Assembly (NCBI GenBank): GCA_910579925.1
Contig: CAJTVY010000009.1
Span: 1 to 64,000 of the forward strand
Direction: 5' to 3'
Source: an uncultured Dorea sp.
Lineage (GTDB): Bacteria > Bacillota > Clostridia > Lachnospirales > Lachnospiraceae
Length of the DNA stretch: 64,000 nucleotides
Positions 9,357-16,653 of the stretch are shown in pieces. Made by a program: the position numbers and the translations under genes. Numbering within the stretch: the first letter of the stretch is position 1; every line of letters starts with the position of its first letter. Below the pieces are notes generated by a model, which saw only the letters and a list, made by a program, of their open reading frames with translations, was not told where the DNA came from and did not search any database.

Positions 9357-9448
9357 TGGGCTTCGTGAACTGCCCACCATTAACAGCCTGCCGGTCCTTG
9401 CTGTTGACGAATCAAGAGGGCGACAGCAGGGAGTGCCGTCGCCCTCTT
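9357..9448 (+). other. Series of three RNA hairpins (element leader)
   Basis: Three successive inverted repeats follow the promoter: TGGGC/GCCCA (9357-9376), AACAGC/GCTGTT (9382-9405) and a perfect 11-bp stem AAGAGGGCGAC/GTCGCCCTCTT (9414-9448). The base composition is much more GC-rich than the flanking AT-rich DNA. The position just before a sigma-factor-like fragment suggests a leader retained from a conjugative element; that origin is inference. Confidence 0.55.
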
Positions 9449-9474
9449 ACACTATCCAGAAAGGTGGGATTTCC

Positions 9475-9660
9475 GTGAATATCATAGAAGCATACAAGGT
9501 GCATATCGAATACACATTTAACGTCTTTTTCAAAATCGTCCCTCGCTATGCGGCTATTACCCCATGGCGTAAACGGAGCAGACGGCGGCAAAGAGAATTA
9601 TCTTTTGAATATCTTACAGAAGAAAAATATCACCCTTTAAGCACAAAAATGATAAGTTAA
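9475..9660 (+). pseudogene. Truncated conjugative-element sigma-factor-like protein
   Basis: 61 codons from GTG at 9475 (AAAGGTGG upstream). The segment VNIIEAYKVHIEYTF followed by a basic run (WRKRSRRRQRELSFEYL) and TEEKYHPLST resembles, from memory, the N-terminus of sigma-70-like proteins encoded by Tn1549/Tn916-type integrative elements of Clostridia. Those are more than twice this length, with region 4 at the C-terminus. Here the frame stops soon after LSTKMIS, and the next gene begins 22 nt later. It is best read as a deletion remnant; a genuine short protein remains possible. Confidence 0.5.
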
Positions 9661-9681
9661 TATATAAGGAGGGTAATTTCA

Positions 9682-10269
9682 ATGGATAAGCATAGCGAAA
9701 ATTTTGAAAAAATGAAAGCACAATTGCATGAACAGGGTTATCATGAAAAAGATGTTACTATTACTTCTGGAAAGGCAATGATTTTAGGTGTTTTTTATGC
9801 ACTTCCATTTGTAATAATTTTTGGCTTGTTATATCGCTTTTTGCTAGTTGAAAGAGCATATTTATTAGAGGTAAGCGGTCTTTCATTTTATATCATATTT
9901 ATAGCGATTATCGCAATTTCAGTTGTTATACATGAATTATTACATGGTGTAGGCTGGGCGGTTGCAAGTGGAAAAGGCTGGAATGTGGTTCGCTTTAATA
10001 TTAACGCAATGATGCCAAGTTGTGCTTGCAAAGTGGCTTTAGAAAAGAAATCATATTTATTTGGCGTTTTAACTCCTTTTGTAGTATTAGGTTTTGGCAG
10101 CGTATTTTTCATTTTTATATATCCGGGTACAGTGTCTTTCCTTACTATGATTGTTAATTTTATTTCCGCAGGAGCTGATTTAATTATTGCATGTAATGTG
10201 TTAAAAGAAAGGGATTCCCTAATTGCAGACCACCCAAAAGAAGCTGGTTATATTGCATTTTATAAATAA
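9682..10269 (+). CDS. DUF3267 putative membrane metalloprotease
   Basis: 195-residue integral membrane protein. After a soluble N-terminal region of about 30 residues there are about four transmembrane segments. The second carries HELLH followed by GVGWAVASGKG, a zinc-peptidase HExxH motif placed within the membrane as in DUF3267 and site-2-protease-like families. The substrate is unknown. AAGGAGGG precedes the ATG, and a strong terminator follows. The gene is AT-rich and sits inside the accessory segment, possibly transcribed from 9270 together with the sigma-like remnant. Confidence 0.75.
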   Translation: MDKHSENFEKMKAQLHEQGYHEKDVTITSGKAMILGVFYALPFVIIFGLLYRFLLVERAYLLEVSGLSFYIIFIAIIAISVVIHELLHGVGWAVASGKGWNVVRFNINAMMPSCACKVALEKKSYLFGVLTPFVVLGFGSVFFIFIYPGTVSFLTMIVNFISAGADLIIACNVLKERDSLIADHPKEAGYIAFYK

Positions 10270-10281
10270 TTTCCACTTCAT

Positions 10282-10330
10282 AGAAATGAGCTGTTATGGT
10301 CCCCCCCCATAACAACTCATTTCTTCTTTT
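10282..10330 (+). terminator. Terminator after DUF3267 gene
   Basis: AGAAATGAG/CTCATTTCT (10282-10290 with 10316-10324) encloses TGTTATGG/CCATAACA, with a C-rich loop and TCTTTTT after it. It separates this gene from the convergent acetyltransferase. Confidence 0.85.
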
Positions 10331-10342
10331 TATAACTCGAAT

Positions 10343-10756
10343 CTATCTGATCATTTTGAACATTCCCGGCCCGTCCCACTCGCAAGGTCTTTCCTCAAAA
10401 CCCTTCTTTTTATAAAATCCGACTGCCTCTTTTGTACTTATCAATTCTAAACTAACCGCCCAATCCGAATCTATTTTTTCTCTGATATACTTCTCTACAT
10501 TTTCAATCAAAATTGATCCTACACCTTGGGATTGAAAAGAGGGAATTACCGCAAAATCCTTAATATAAAATGACATTCCCCCATCACCAATTAACCTTAC
10601 CATTCCAACAGCATTGTTGTTTTCGTAAGCCGTAAAAGCAGCCATTGTATTTTTCAGAGCTTCTTTCACTTGTTCTAATGTCGGCGGCTCCCAACCAACT
10701 GATGTGTATAAATCCAGAAACAATTCTGGTGTCAGTGTATTCATTTTTACTTCCAT
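10343..10756 (-). CDS. GNAT-family N-acetyltransferase
   Basis: 137-residue acetyltransferase that should transfer an acetyl group from acetyl-CoA to an unidentified amine. The acetyl-CoA-binding motif A is present (FQSQGVGSILIENV, residues about 75-88, matching Q/RxxGxG/A), followed by the GFYKKKGFEERP segment typical of the fold's end. The ATG at 10756 is preferred because AGGGAGAAG precedes it; the upstream in-frame ATG at 10816 lacks a site. It lies 99 bp downstream of leuS on the same strand with the leuS terminator between, so it depends on read-through or a weak promoter. It closes the AT-rich segment. Confidence 0.8.
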   Translation of the reverse strand: MEVKMNTLTPELFLDLYTSVGWEPPTLEQVKEALKNTMAAFTAYENNNAVGMVRLIGDGGMSFYIKDFAVIPSFQSQGVGSILIENVEKYIREKIDSDWAVSLELISTKEAVGFYKKKGFEERPCEWDGPGMFKMIR

Positions 10757-10791
10757 GAACTTCTCCCTGACTTCAAAATTTTGAATAAAAC

Positions 10792-10837
10792 AAGAGACCA
10801 GCCTCCTTTTATGCAAGCATTAGGAGTCCTGTCTCTT
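10792..10837 (-). terminator. leuS terminator
   Basis: On the minus strand AAGAGAC/GTCTCTT (10831-10837 with 10792-10798) encloses ACTCCT/AGGAGG-type pairing and is followed by TGTTTTATT. It begins 18 bp after the leuS stop. Confidence 0.7.
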
Positions 10838-10854
10838 ATTTTAATTCGCACTTC

Positions 10855-13284
10855 CTATTTCTGCACAATGTTAATAATCTTCTTAGGGACATATATCTCT
10901 TTCACAACCGTCCCTGTCAGTTTATCCTCCACTGCCGCCTTACCAGCCGCAATCGCATCTTCTTTGGAGATATCCGCAGCAACAGAAATCACGGCTCTCG
11001 TCTTGCCATTGATCTGTACCGGCACTTCAATCTCGTCATCCTTCATCATCTCTTCGTCATAGGTCGGCCATCCGGCGGTAAACACACTACCTTCATGTCC
11101 TAACTGCTCCCAGATCTCTTCTGCGATATGGGGGGCAAAGGGAGATAACAGCACGGCCATGGTTGACAGAGTCTCTTTGTCAATGCCGCCCTCTTTCTTT
11201 GCAATCTCAATCAGATTATTATTATGCTCCATGAAACCAGAGATTGCCGTGTTCAGACTAAAGCTTTCCAACCGCTTCGTTATATCGCACACCAGTCTGT
11301 GACGCTCCTTAACCATCGCCTTGGTCGCCTTGACATCCCCGTCCTTATTGTCCATTACCAGGTTCCACACGCGCTTCAGGAAACGGTTCACGCCGTCAAT
11401 CCCACGGTCGTCCCACTCGGCATCCAATTCCGGCGGCCCTACGAACAACTCATACATCCGCAGAGAATCACAGCCATAATCACGCACCAGATCATCCGGC
11501 GAAACCACATTACCTTTCGATTTACTCATCTTAATCCCGTTCTTCCCTGTAATCATTCCCTGATTAAACAGCTTCTGGAACGGCTCGTCAAAATCAATCG
11601 CCCCGATATCGCACAGGAATTTCGTGTAGAAACGGGAATACAGCAGATGAAGTACGGCATGCTCCACGCCGCCGATATACATATCTACAGGAAGCAGTGC
11701 ATCCGCTTTCTTTCTGGAAACCAGTTCTTTATCATTATGATTGTCCACATAGCGCAGAAAATACCAGGAAGACCCTGCCCACTGCGGCATGGTATTCGTC
11801 TCACGTTTCGCAGGTTTATTGCACACCGGACACTTGCAGTTCACCCACTCCTCAATTCCGGCAAGCGGCGACTCTCCGGTTCCCGTCGGCTCGTAAGACT
11901 CTACCTCCGGCAGACGAAGCGGCAGCTCTTCCTCCGGTACCGGCACATTGCCGCAGTCCGGGCAGTGTACGATCGGAATCGGCTCTCCCCAGTAACGCTG
12001 ACGTGAAAATACCCAGTCACGCAGCTTATAATTCACGGTCGCACGCCCGATTCCCCGCTCCTCGATGATATGGGGCGCCTCTTTCTTCAGAACCGACGAC
12101 TCCATTCCATTCCATTCTCCAGAATTGATCATGGTTCCGCTGGCTTCGGTATAAGCCTCCGTCATATCCTCAATCGCCTGTCCGTCCTTGGCAATCACCT
12201 GTACAATCGGAATCCCGAACTTCGTCGCGAACTCAAAGTCGCGGTCGTCATGGGCAGGCACGCACATAATCGCCCCCGTACCATAGTCAGCCAGTACATA
12301 ATCCGACAGCCAGATCGGCGTCTTCTGGCCATTTAACGGATTGACAGCATAACTTCCGGTAAATACGCCAGTCTTTTCTTTGTCCTGCATACGGTCTACA
12401 TTGGACTTCATGGATGCTTCGAAAATATATTTCTCCACGGCCTCCCTCGTCTCGTCCGTAGCCAGGCTCTTTGCCAGTTCATGCTCAGGAGCCAGTACCA
12501 TGAAAGTTGCTCCGAACAGGGTATCCGGTCTTGTGGTGTAGACCGTAATCTTCTCGTCCCTGCCTTCTACCGGGAAATCCACTTCCGCACCGTAGGATTT
12601 ACCGATCCAGTCAGACTGCATCTTCTTGACCTTCTCCGGCCAGTCCAGTTTATCCAGATCATTCAGAAGCCTCTCCGCATAGGCCGTAATCTTCAGCATC
12701 CACTGGCGGAGATTCTTCTTCGTGACCTCGGCCCCGCAGCGTTCGCATTTTCCATTCACGACCTCTTCATTAGCAAGACCGGTCTTGCAGGACGGACACC
12801 AGTTAATCGGGAATTCCTTCTCATAGGCAAGCCCTTCCTTGAACATCTTCACGAAAATCCATTGGGTCCACTTATAGAATTTGGGGTCCGTGGTATTCAC
12901 CTCACGGTCCCAGTCGTACAAAGCCGCAATCTCATTAATCTGCTTCTTGATATTCTTTACATTCTCCGCCGTGGAAATCGCCGGATGTACCCCCATCTTG
13001 ATGGCATAGTTCTCAGCCGGAAGGCCGAACGCATCCCAGCCCATCGGGTGAATGATATAGTATCCCTGCTGCAGCTTATACCTGCTCCACACATCAGAAA
13101 TCACATATCCTCTCCAATGCCCCACATGAAGTCCGTTCCCGGACGGATAAGGGAACATATCCAGACAATAGTATTTCTGACGTTCTTTCCCGTTCTCATC
13201 AACCTTGACGTTGACCGGGTTCTTCTCCCAGTTCTCACGCCACTTCTTCTCAATCGCCTTATGATTGTAAGGTATCTTCGACAT
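10855..13284 (-). CDS. leuS: Leucyl-tRNA synthetase
   Basis: Class I aminoacyl-tRNA synthetase that charges tRNA-Leu. The 809 residues match bacterial LeuRS. The HIGH-type motif (YPSGNGLHVGH) lies near residues 36-46, cysteine pairs of a zinc ribbon (CPSCKTG, CERCG) near 155-180, the CP1 editing domain in the middle, and KMSKS near 585. The ATG at 13284 gives the usual MSKIPYNHKAIEKKW start; an in-frame ATG at 13293, closer to AAGGAGAGGA, is the alternative. The transcript starts from a consensus promoter about 240 bp upstream and passes through a structured repeat. No T-box motif (AGGGTGGNACCGCG) is present, which is unusual for a clostridial synthetase gene. Confidence 0.97.
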   Translation of the reverse strand: MSKIPYNHKAIEKKWRENWEKNPVNVKVDENGKERQKYYCLDMFPYPSGNGLHVGHWRGYVISDVWSRYKLQQGYYIIHPMGWDAFGLPAENYAIKMGVHPAISTAENVKNIKKQINEIAALYDWDREVNTTDPKFYKWTQWIFVKMFKEGLAYEKEFPINWCPSCKTGLANEEVVNGKCERCGAEVTKKNLRQWMLKITAYAERLLNDLDKLDWPEKVKKMQSDWIGKSYGAEVDFPVEGRDEKITVYTTRPDTLFGATFMVLAPEHELAKSLATDETREAVEKYIFEASMKSNVDRMQDKEKTGVFTGSYAVNPLNGQKTPIWLSDYVLADYGTGAIMCVPAHDDRDFEFATKFGIPIVQVIAKDGQAIEDMTEAYTEASGTMINSGEWNGMESSVLKKEAPHIIEERGIGRATVNYKLRDWVFSRQRYWGEPIPIVHCPDCGNVPVPEEELPLRLPEVESYEPTGTGESPLAGIEEWVNCKCPVCNKPAKRETNTMPQWAGSSWYFLRYVDNHNDKELVSRKKADALLPVDMYIGGVEHAVLHLLYSRFYTKFLCDIGAIDFDEPFQKLFNQGMITGKNGIKMSKSKGNVVSPDDLVRDYGCDSLRMYELFVGPPELDAEWDDRGIDGVNRFLKRVWNLVMDNKDGDVKATKAMVKERHRLVCDITKRLESFSLNTAISGFMEHNNNLIEIAKKEGGIDKETLSTMAVLLSPFAPHIAEEIWEQLGHEGSVFTAGWPTYDEEMMKDDEIEVPVQINGKTRAVISVAADISKEDAIAAGKAAVEDKLTGTVVKEIYVPKKIINIVQK

Positions 13285-13325
13285 GATATTCATTCCTCTC
13301 CTTCTAAAAATGATTCCCAAAATAA

Positions 13326-13451
13326 AGAATGTGCCAAGGCACATTCTTGCGCCGAGTGCGGTCGCTTGCGACACACTTCCTCTTCGCACGGGCGCGCATC
13401 CTCCCGGAAGTTTTTTATAATATAAGGAACGAAGTTTCCTATATCATAAAA
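13326..13451 (-). repeat. Structured intergenic repeat, copy B (leuS leader)
   Basis: Closely similar to copy A but with paired changes. The first hairpin is AGAATGTGCC/GGCACATTCT (13326-13347). After GCGCCGA come the outer stem GTGCG/CGCAC (13356-13360 with 13385-13389) around GTCGC/GCGAC (13361-13372), and the long AT-rich stem with GAA loop (13413-13451), which here has a few mismatches. It lies between the leuS promoter and start codon, so it is transcribed as part of the leuS leader. On the minus strand the 13326-13347 hairpin is followed by TTTATTTT, a possible weak terminator just before leuS. Confidence 0.8.
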
Positions 13452-13484
13452 AGCCTTTGCATCTCCAATGAGACGAAAAGGCTT
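13446..13484 (-). terminator. Terminator-like hairpin in the leuS leader
   Basis: On the minus strand AAGCCTTT/AAAGGCTT (outer) and TCTC/GAGA (inner) form a hairpin followed by TTTTTAT, about 35 nt after the predicted leuS transcription start. It may attenuate leuS or simply belong to the repeat, since copies A and C have a hairpin at the same relative place. Confidence 0.55.
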
Positions 13485-13523
13485 AGGATCTGCACACTTC
13501 TTCATCTGCTCTATTTCCTATTT

Positions 13524-13552
13524 ATTATATGAAGAATGCAAAAATAAGTCAA
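13524..13552 (-). promoter_or_regulatory. leuS promoter
   Basis: Minus strand TTGACT (13547-13552), 17-bp spacer and TATAAT (13524-13529). It is the only strong promoter upstream of leuS and lies upstream of the whole structured element. Confidence 0.75.
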
Positions 13553-13586
13553 GCAATATTTTCTTATACAAAAGTCACAATTTTAG

Positions 13587-13615
13587 TTGTTCCATCTGCC
13601 TCTTTAGTGTATAAT
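13587..13615 (+). promoter_or_regulatory. Promoter for the P-loop gene
   Basis: TTGTTC (13587-13592), 17-bp spacer and TATAAT (13610-13615), 64 bp before the ATG at 13679. Confidence 0.6.
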
Positions 13616-13678
13616 AGTTGTACACAGATCATACTGATGATTTCAGTAAATGAATAATACATAAAGGAGAGGTTTACT

Positions 13679-14101
13679 ATGGTAAATTTATTGACTGGCC
13701 CAAAGGGGAGCGGAAAGACACAGAAAATGATCGAACTTGCGAATAAGAAAGCAAAAGAATGTAACGGTAACGTTGTATTTATTAAAAAAACCCATAGAGA
13801 CACGGCAAGTGTTACATTTGATATCCGTACAATCTGTATGGATGACTTCACCTCCATTACGAACACAGACGAATACATAGGCTTTTTATATGGCATGTAC
13901 AGTTCTAACCATGACATTGAGTGCGTCTTCATTGACGGCGTTATGAAGCATGCTGACATTTCCCTTGAGAATGTGCCGGATTTTGTAGAAAGGCTGAAAA
14001 AGATTTCAACAGAGTGTGGGATCGAGTTTTTTGTAAGCCTTAGCGCTGACAAGAGCGAACTGACCGACATCTGCGAAGGTGGATACAGCTATCTGAATTA
14101 A
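13679..14101 (+). CDS. Small P-loop NTPase of unknown role
   Basis: 140-residue protein starting directly with a Walker A loop (LLTGPKGSGKT, residues 4-14) and a Walker B-like strand (DIECVFIDG, about residues 80-88), like a thymidine-kinase or minimal ATPase core but without the zinc ribbon of thymidine kinase. No membrane segment or DNA-binding motif is seen. AAAGGAGAGG precedes the ATG. It is monocistronic with its own promoter and terminator. It may be a conserved Lachnospiraceae protein, but I cannot assign a function. Confidence 0.75.
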   Translation: MVNLLTGPKGSGKTQKMIELANKKAKECNGNVVFIKKTHRDTASVTFDIRTICMDDFTSITNTDEYIGFLYGMYSSNHDIECVFIDGVMKHADISLENVPDFVERLKKISTECGIEFFVSLSADKSELTDICEGGYSYLN

Positions 14102-14109
14102 TGAAGGAT

Positions 14110-14160
14110 AAAGGAGCAGCACAGCAATGTATACCAAGAGGACACTGTGATGCTCCTTTT
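14110..14160 (+). terminator. Terminator between convergent genes
   Basis: AAAGGAGCA/TGCTCCTTT (14110-14118 with 14151-14159) encloses CACAG/CTGTG and is followed by TTATAT. It ends the P-loop gene and could also serve the convergent trk operon. Confidence 0.8.
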
Positions 14161-14194
14161 ATATCCAGATCTTTACGTCATTTTTTATCTCTTT

Positions 14195-15001
14195 TCATAT
14201 CATAACCCCGTATGCAGAACCGATTTTTCCGCCTTTCAGAAGCATTTCTTTGACCTTTTTCTGCAACCTGGTCACAGATGGCAGCTTATTGTACTCTATA
14301 TCCGGCAAAACCTGGAACAGCCATTCCAGATAGCTTTTATCCTCCAGATCCTCTTTTACAATCCTGAATCTCTGTTGAAAGGATAAAATGTTCGACTTTT
14401 CCGGCAGTAACGGCGTTAACGACTGTGACAGCAGCCAGGAATTACAGGTATAGTTAAAAAATTCGTAATCCTCATAATATGTCTTGAAAAAACAATCTGC
14501 CTGCTCAATGGATCTATCCACAGATTCCTCTGATAAATCCGCATCCGACGGTATATGGATTCCAATCACATTTTCACCATCATATTTCTTAAACTGATAT
14601 TCCAATGCTCCAATGCGGAACAGATTCATACTAATCTGCCTGTAAGTCCACCATCCTCTGTCGAAAAACATACGGCCAGTTTTCTTCTTGCATTCCTCAA
14701 TAAATCTGGTAAAGCATTTCATTGTATCGATGTAAATGGTTTCTGGAATATTTTTTTTCACATAACGCTCATATATTCGGCAGGCACATTCCAACTGACA
14801 ATAGAGCATCTTAAGATGATCCGTGTCTCCCTTTAGCATAAGCTCTAAACAATCGTATGCCTGTTTTGCCGAGTCACTGTCAAGTATCTGATTCAGATCA
14901 TGATCTATTTTGTCAAAATCGATCTGACTGCCGATCACTTCCAGCTTTTTTACGATTTCGGGTTGTAACTGAATCAGTTTATATAATTTTTCCTTCGTCA
15001 T
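14195..15001 (-). CDS. Acyltransferase-domain (DUF5596/GNAT-like) protein
   Basis: 268-residue cytoplasmic protein. The central segment FDRGWWTYRQISMNLFRIGALEYQF and the following IGIHIPSDADLS are characteristic, from memory, of Firmicute proteins annotated as DUF5596 or NAT_N/GNAT_C acyltransferases, whose substrate is unknown. The first 100 residues are helical. The start overlaps the upstream gene's stop by 4 nt (ATGA), so it is the last gene of the trkA-trkH-membrane protein operon. Why an acyltransferase-like protein is tied to potassium transport is unexplained. Confidence 0.65.
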   Translation of the reverse strand: MTKEKLYKLIQLQPEIVKKLEVIGSQIDFDKIDHDLNQILDSDSAKQAYDCLELMLKGDTDHLKMLYCQLECACRIYERYVKKNIPETIYIDTMKCFTRFIEECKKKTGRMFFDRGWWTYRQISMNLFRIGALEYQFKKYDGENVIGIHIPSDADLSEESVDRSIEQADCFFKTYYEDYEFFNYTCNSWLLSQSLTPLLPEKSNILSFQQRFRIVKEDLEDKSYLEWLFQVLPDIEYNKLPSVTRLQKKVKEMLLKGGKIGSAYGVMI

Positions 15002-16641
15002 CTATCCTCGTTATCTTCCTGGTCTACGTCCATCCGGCTTCCCCGGATCTGAAGCGACATGACAAGATTCGCTCTTGCGTCCTCCTTGTACTCCATGACA
15101 ACCTCCTGCCCCACTTCACAACGTACGACGTCTATGAAATCAACCACAGAGATATCAAAGATATCCTCTGAACCTTCTACCATGATATAGTAATGGGACG
15201 TTCCGTCAATAACCGCCTGTGCAATCTTCGTGATACTTCCGGTCACCTTTTTAACTTCCCTTGTATCCTTCTCCGCCTCTTTCACGCCGTTACTGAACAA
15301 CAGCTCCAGATAATTCTCCTCGCACTGGCTCACACTGTCGCCGATGGCAACAATCTGGTATTTCTGCACGTTTACCATGGCATACTTCTTCACCAGCCCT
15401 GCATCATCCTTTAATGCGATAAAATAAGTCGGCTCATCCGAGATATTCAGAAGCAGCGGAAACGTGGCCCTGTACTTTAAGTTCTGCACCTGCCCCTCTG
15501 CCGACGACATAGCGGAAGCCTCCGTGGCGCCCTCAACCTTATAATATTTGGTCTCCATTGTCCTCTGGTTTGACAGCACGAAACCTACGTTAGACTGGTC
15601 GCCGTTCACCGAAGTCACCCCGGTATACATCCATACATCGTCGTCAAGCGCCAGGTAATTATACCCGTCCGTGGTCTTAAGGCAGTCCTTCTGGCTCAGA
15701 ATACTATTGAAGAACCCATGCTTTAACGTACCATAATAGTCGAACAACTGCACCAGAAGATCCGCCGAGTAAGCCCGGTCCACCCATTCCGGAACGTCTT
15801 CAATATCATAGGTCTTCATATCTCCGGTCACAGCATTGCACAGAACCACCTTGCCAACCGTCTCTCCTCCGAAAAGCCCGATGTTAAATTTTTTCACCGG
15901 TGCAATCCAATAGGGAATTCCTTCTTCGTCAATCTCGAAACTCAGCTCCCCGTAGATATAGGTCGGATGTGCAAACCGCAGATGCCGGTAAATATTCCGG
16001 TTCAGATGTTCACTGGTCGTATACCTGATCCCCTGCTCAAGTTTCACAAGTTCCGTTGTCTGGGTCGCCATATTAATACGGATATACGCCGGAATACCGT
16101 TTGAGCGGTTAGTAAGCCATTTGATCAGACTGGCATATCGAAGGGGCGATACGCGGACCGGATTGTCCTTATAATTAATCTGACTATAGATACTGTCCAC
16201 TTCAAACTGAGACACCATATCCACCATGCTCCCCATCTTCCTGTCGCCGAGAATCTCTGCGGTATCCTTATCAAGAAGCGGAATTTTATCAAAGGAAAGT
16301 TCCTCTATATCCTCCGTAAATTCGCCCTCTTTCACCGTAAGAAGCTTCTGGTATTTCCTGGCGTTGACAATGGGCGAGGAGAGCAGTGATCCCAAAAGAT
16401 ACACGATTCCTGCGCCCAGGATCAGGAAACCAAAGACCTTCATCACCTTGCTCTGTTTCAGTTCCTTCCTTCCAAGTTTCCTGCGCACAGCATAGGCGGC
16501 CGCTATTGCCACCAGCAGAAATATAGCAAAAAACCAGGTCTCAGACGAATGGACATTAATCGCAGGCAGAGCCGCATAGTAATAGGCGCCCGCCGCCACA
16601 ATCAAGGCTGCCACAATCAATAACTTTTTCTTAAAATTCAT
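14998..16641 (-). CDS. Large membrane-anchored protein in the trk operon
   Basis: 547 residues. Three hydrophobic segments (about 7-27, 34-52 and 69-89) are followed by some 450 mostly soluble residues, probably extracytoplasmic. That part is rich in beta-type sequence with no catalytic motif I recognise, and the end is acidic (DVDQEDNEDR). AAGGAG precedes the ATG. The gene starts 12 nt after trkH and overlaps the following acyltransferase-like gene, so it is co-transcribed with the K+ uptake genes. A role as an accessory or sensor of the Trk system is inference only. Confidence 0.7.
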   Translation of the reverse strand: MNFKKKLLIVAALIVAAGAYYYAALPAINVHSSETWFFAIFLLVAIAAAYAVRRKLGRKELKQSKVMKVFGFLILGAGIVYLLGSLLSSPIVNARKYQKLLTVKEGEFTEDIEELSFDKIPLLDKDTAEILGDRKMGSMVDMVSQFEVDSIYSQINYKDNPVRVSPLRYASLIKWLTNRSNGIPAYIRINMATQTTELVKLEQGIRYTTSEHLNRNIYRHLRFAHPTYIYGELSFEIDEEGIPYWIAPVKKFNIGLFGGETVGKVVLCNAVTGDMKTYDIEDVPEWVDRAYSADLLVQLFDYYGTLKHGFFNSILSQKDCLKTTDGYNYLALDDDVWMYTGVTSVNGDQSNVGFVLSNQRTMETKYYKVEGATEASAMSSAEGQVQNLKYRATFPLLLNISDEPTYFIALKDDAGLVKKYAMVNVQKYQIVAIGDSVSQCEENYLELLFSNGVKEAEKDTREVKKVTGSITKIAQAVIDGTSHYYIMVEGSEDIFDISVVDFIDVVRCEVGQEVVMEYKEDARANLVMSLQIRGSRMDVDQEDNEDR

Positions 16642-16653
16642 ATAATCTCCTTT

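Noticed and set aside
12481..13425. 314-codon plus-strand frame antisense to leuS
   Set aside because: Entirely inside or opposite leuS, a certain gene; no ribosome-binding site or family resemblance.
13290..13505. 71-codon frame upstream of leuS, ending with an ATGA overlap of a leuS start codon
   Set aside because: It looks like a leader peptide, and copy A has a similar open frame, but the start lies about 12 nt after the predicted transcription start with no ribosome-binding site, and differences between copies A and B are spread evenly over codon positions. RNA structure explains the conservation better.
13293..13679. T-box riboswitch for leuS
   Set aside because: No AGGGTGGNACCGCG-type sequence or specifier-loop structure was found on the minus strand between the promoter and leuS.
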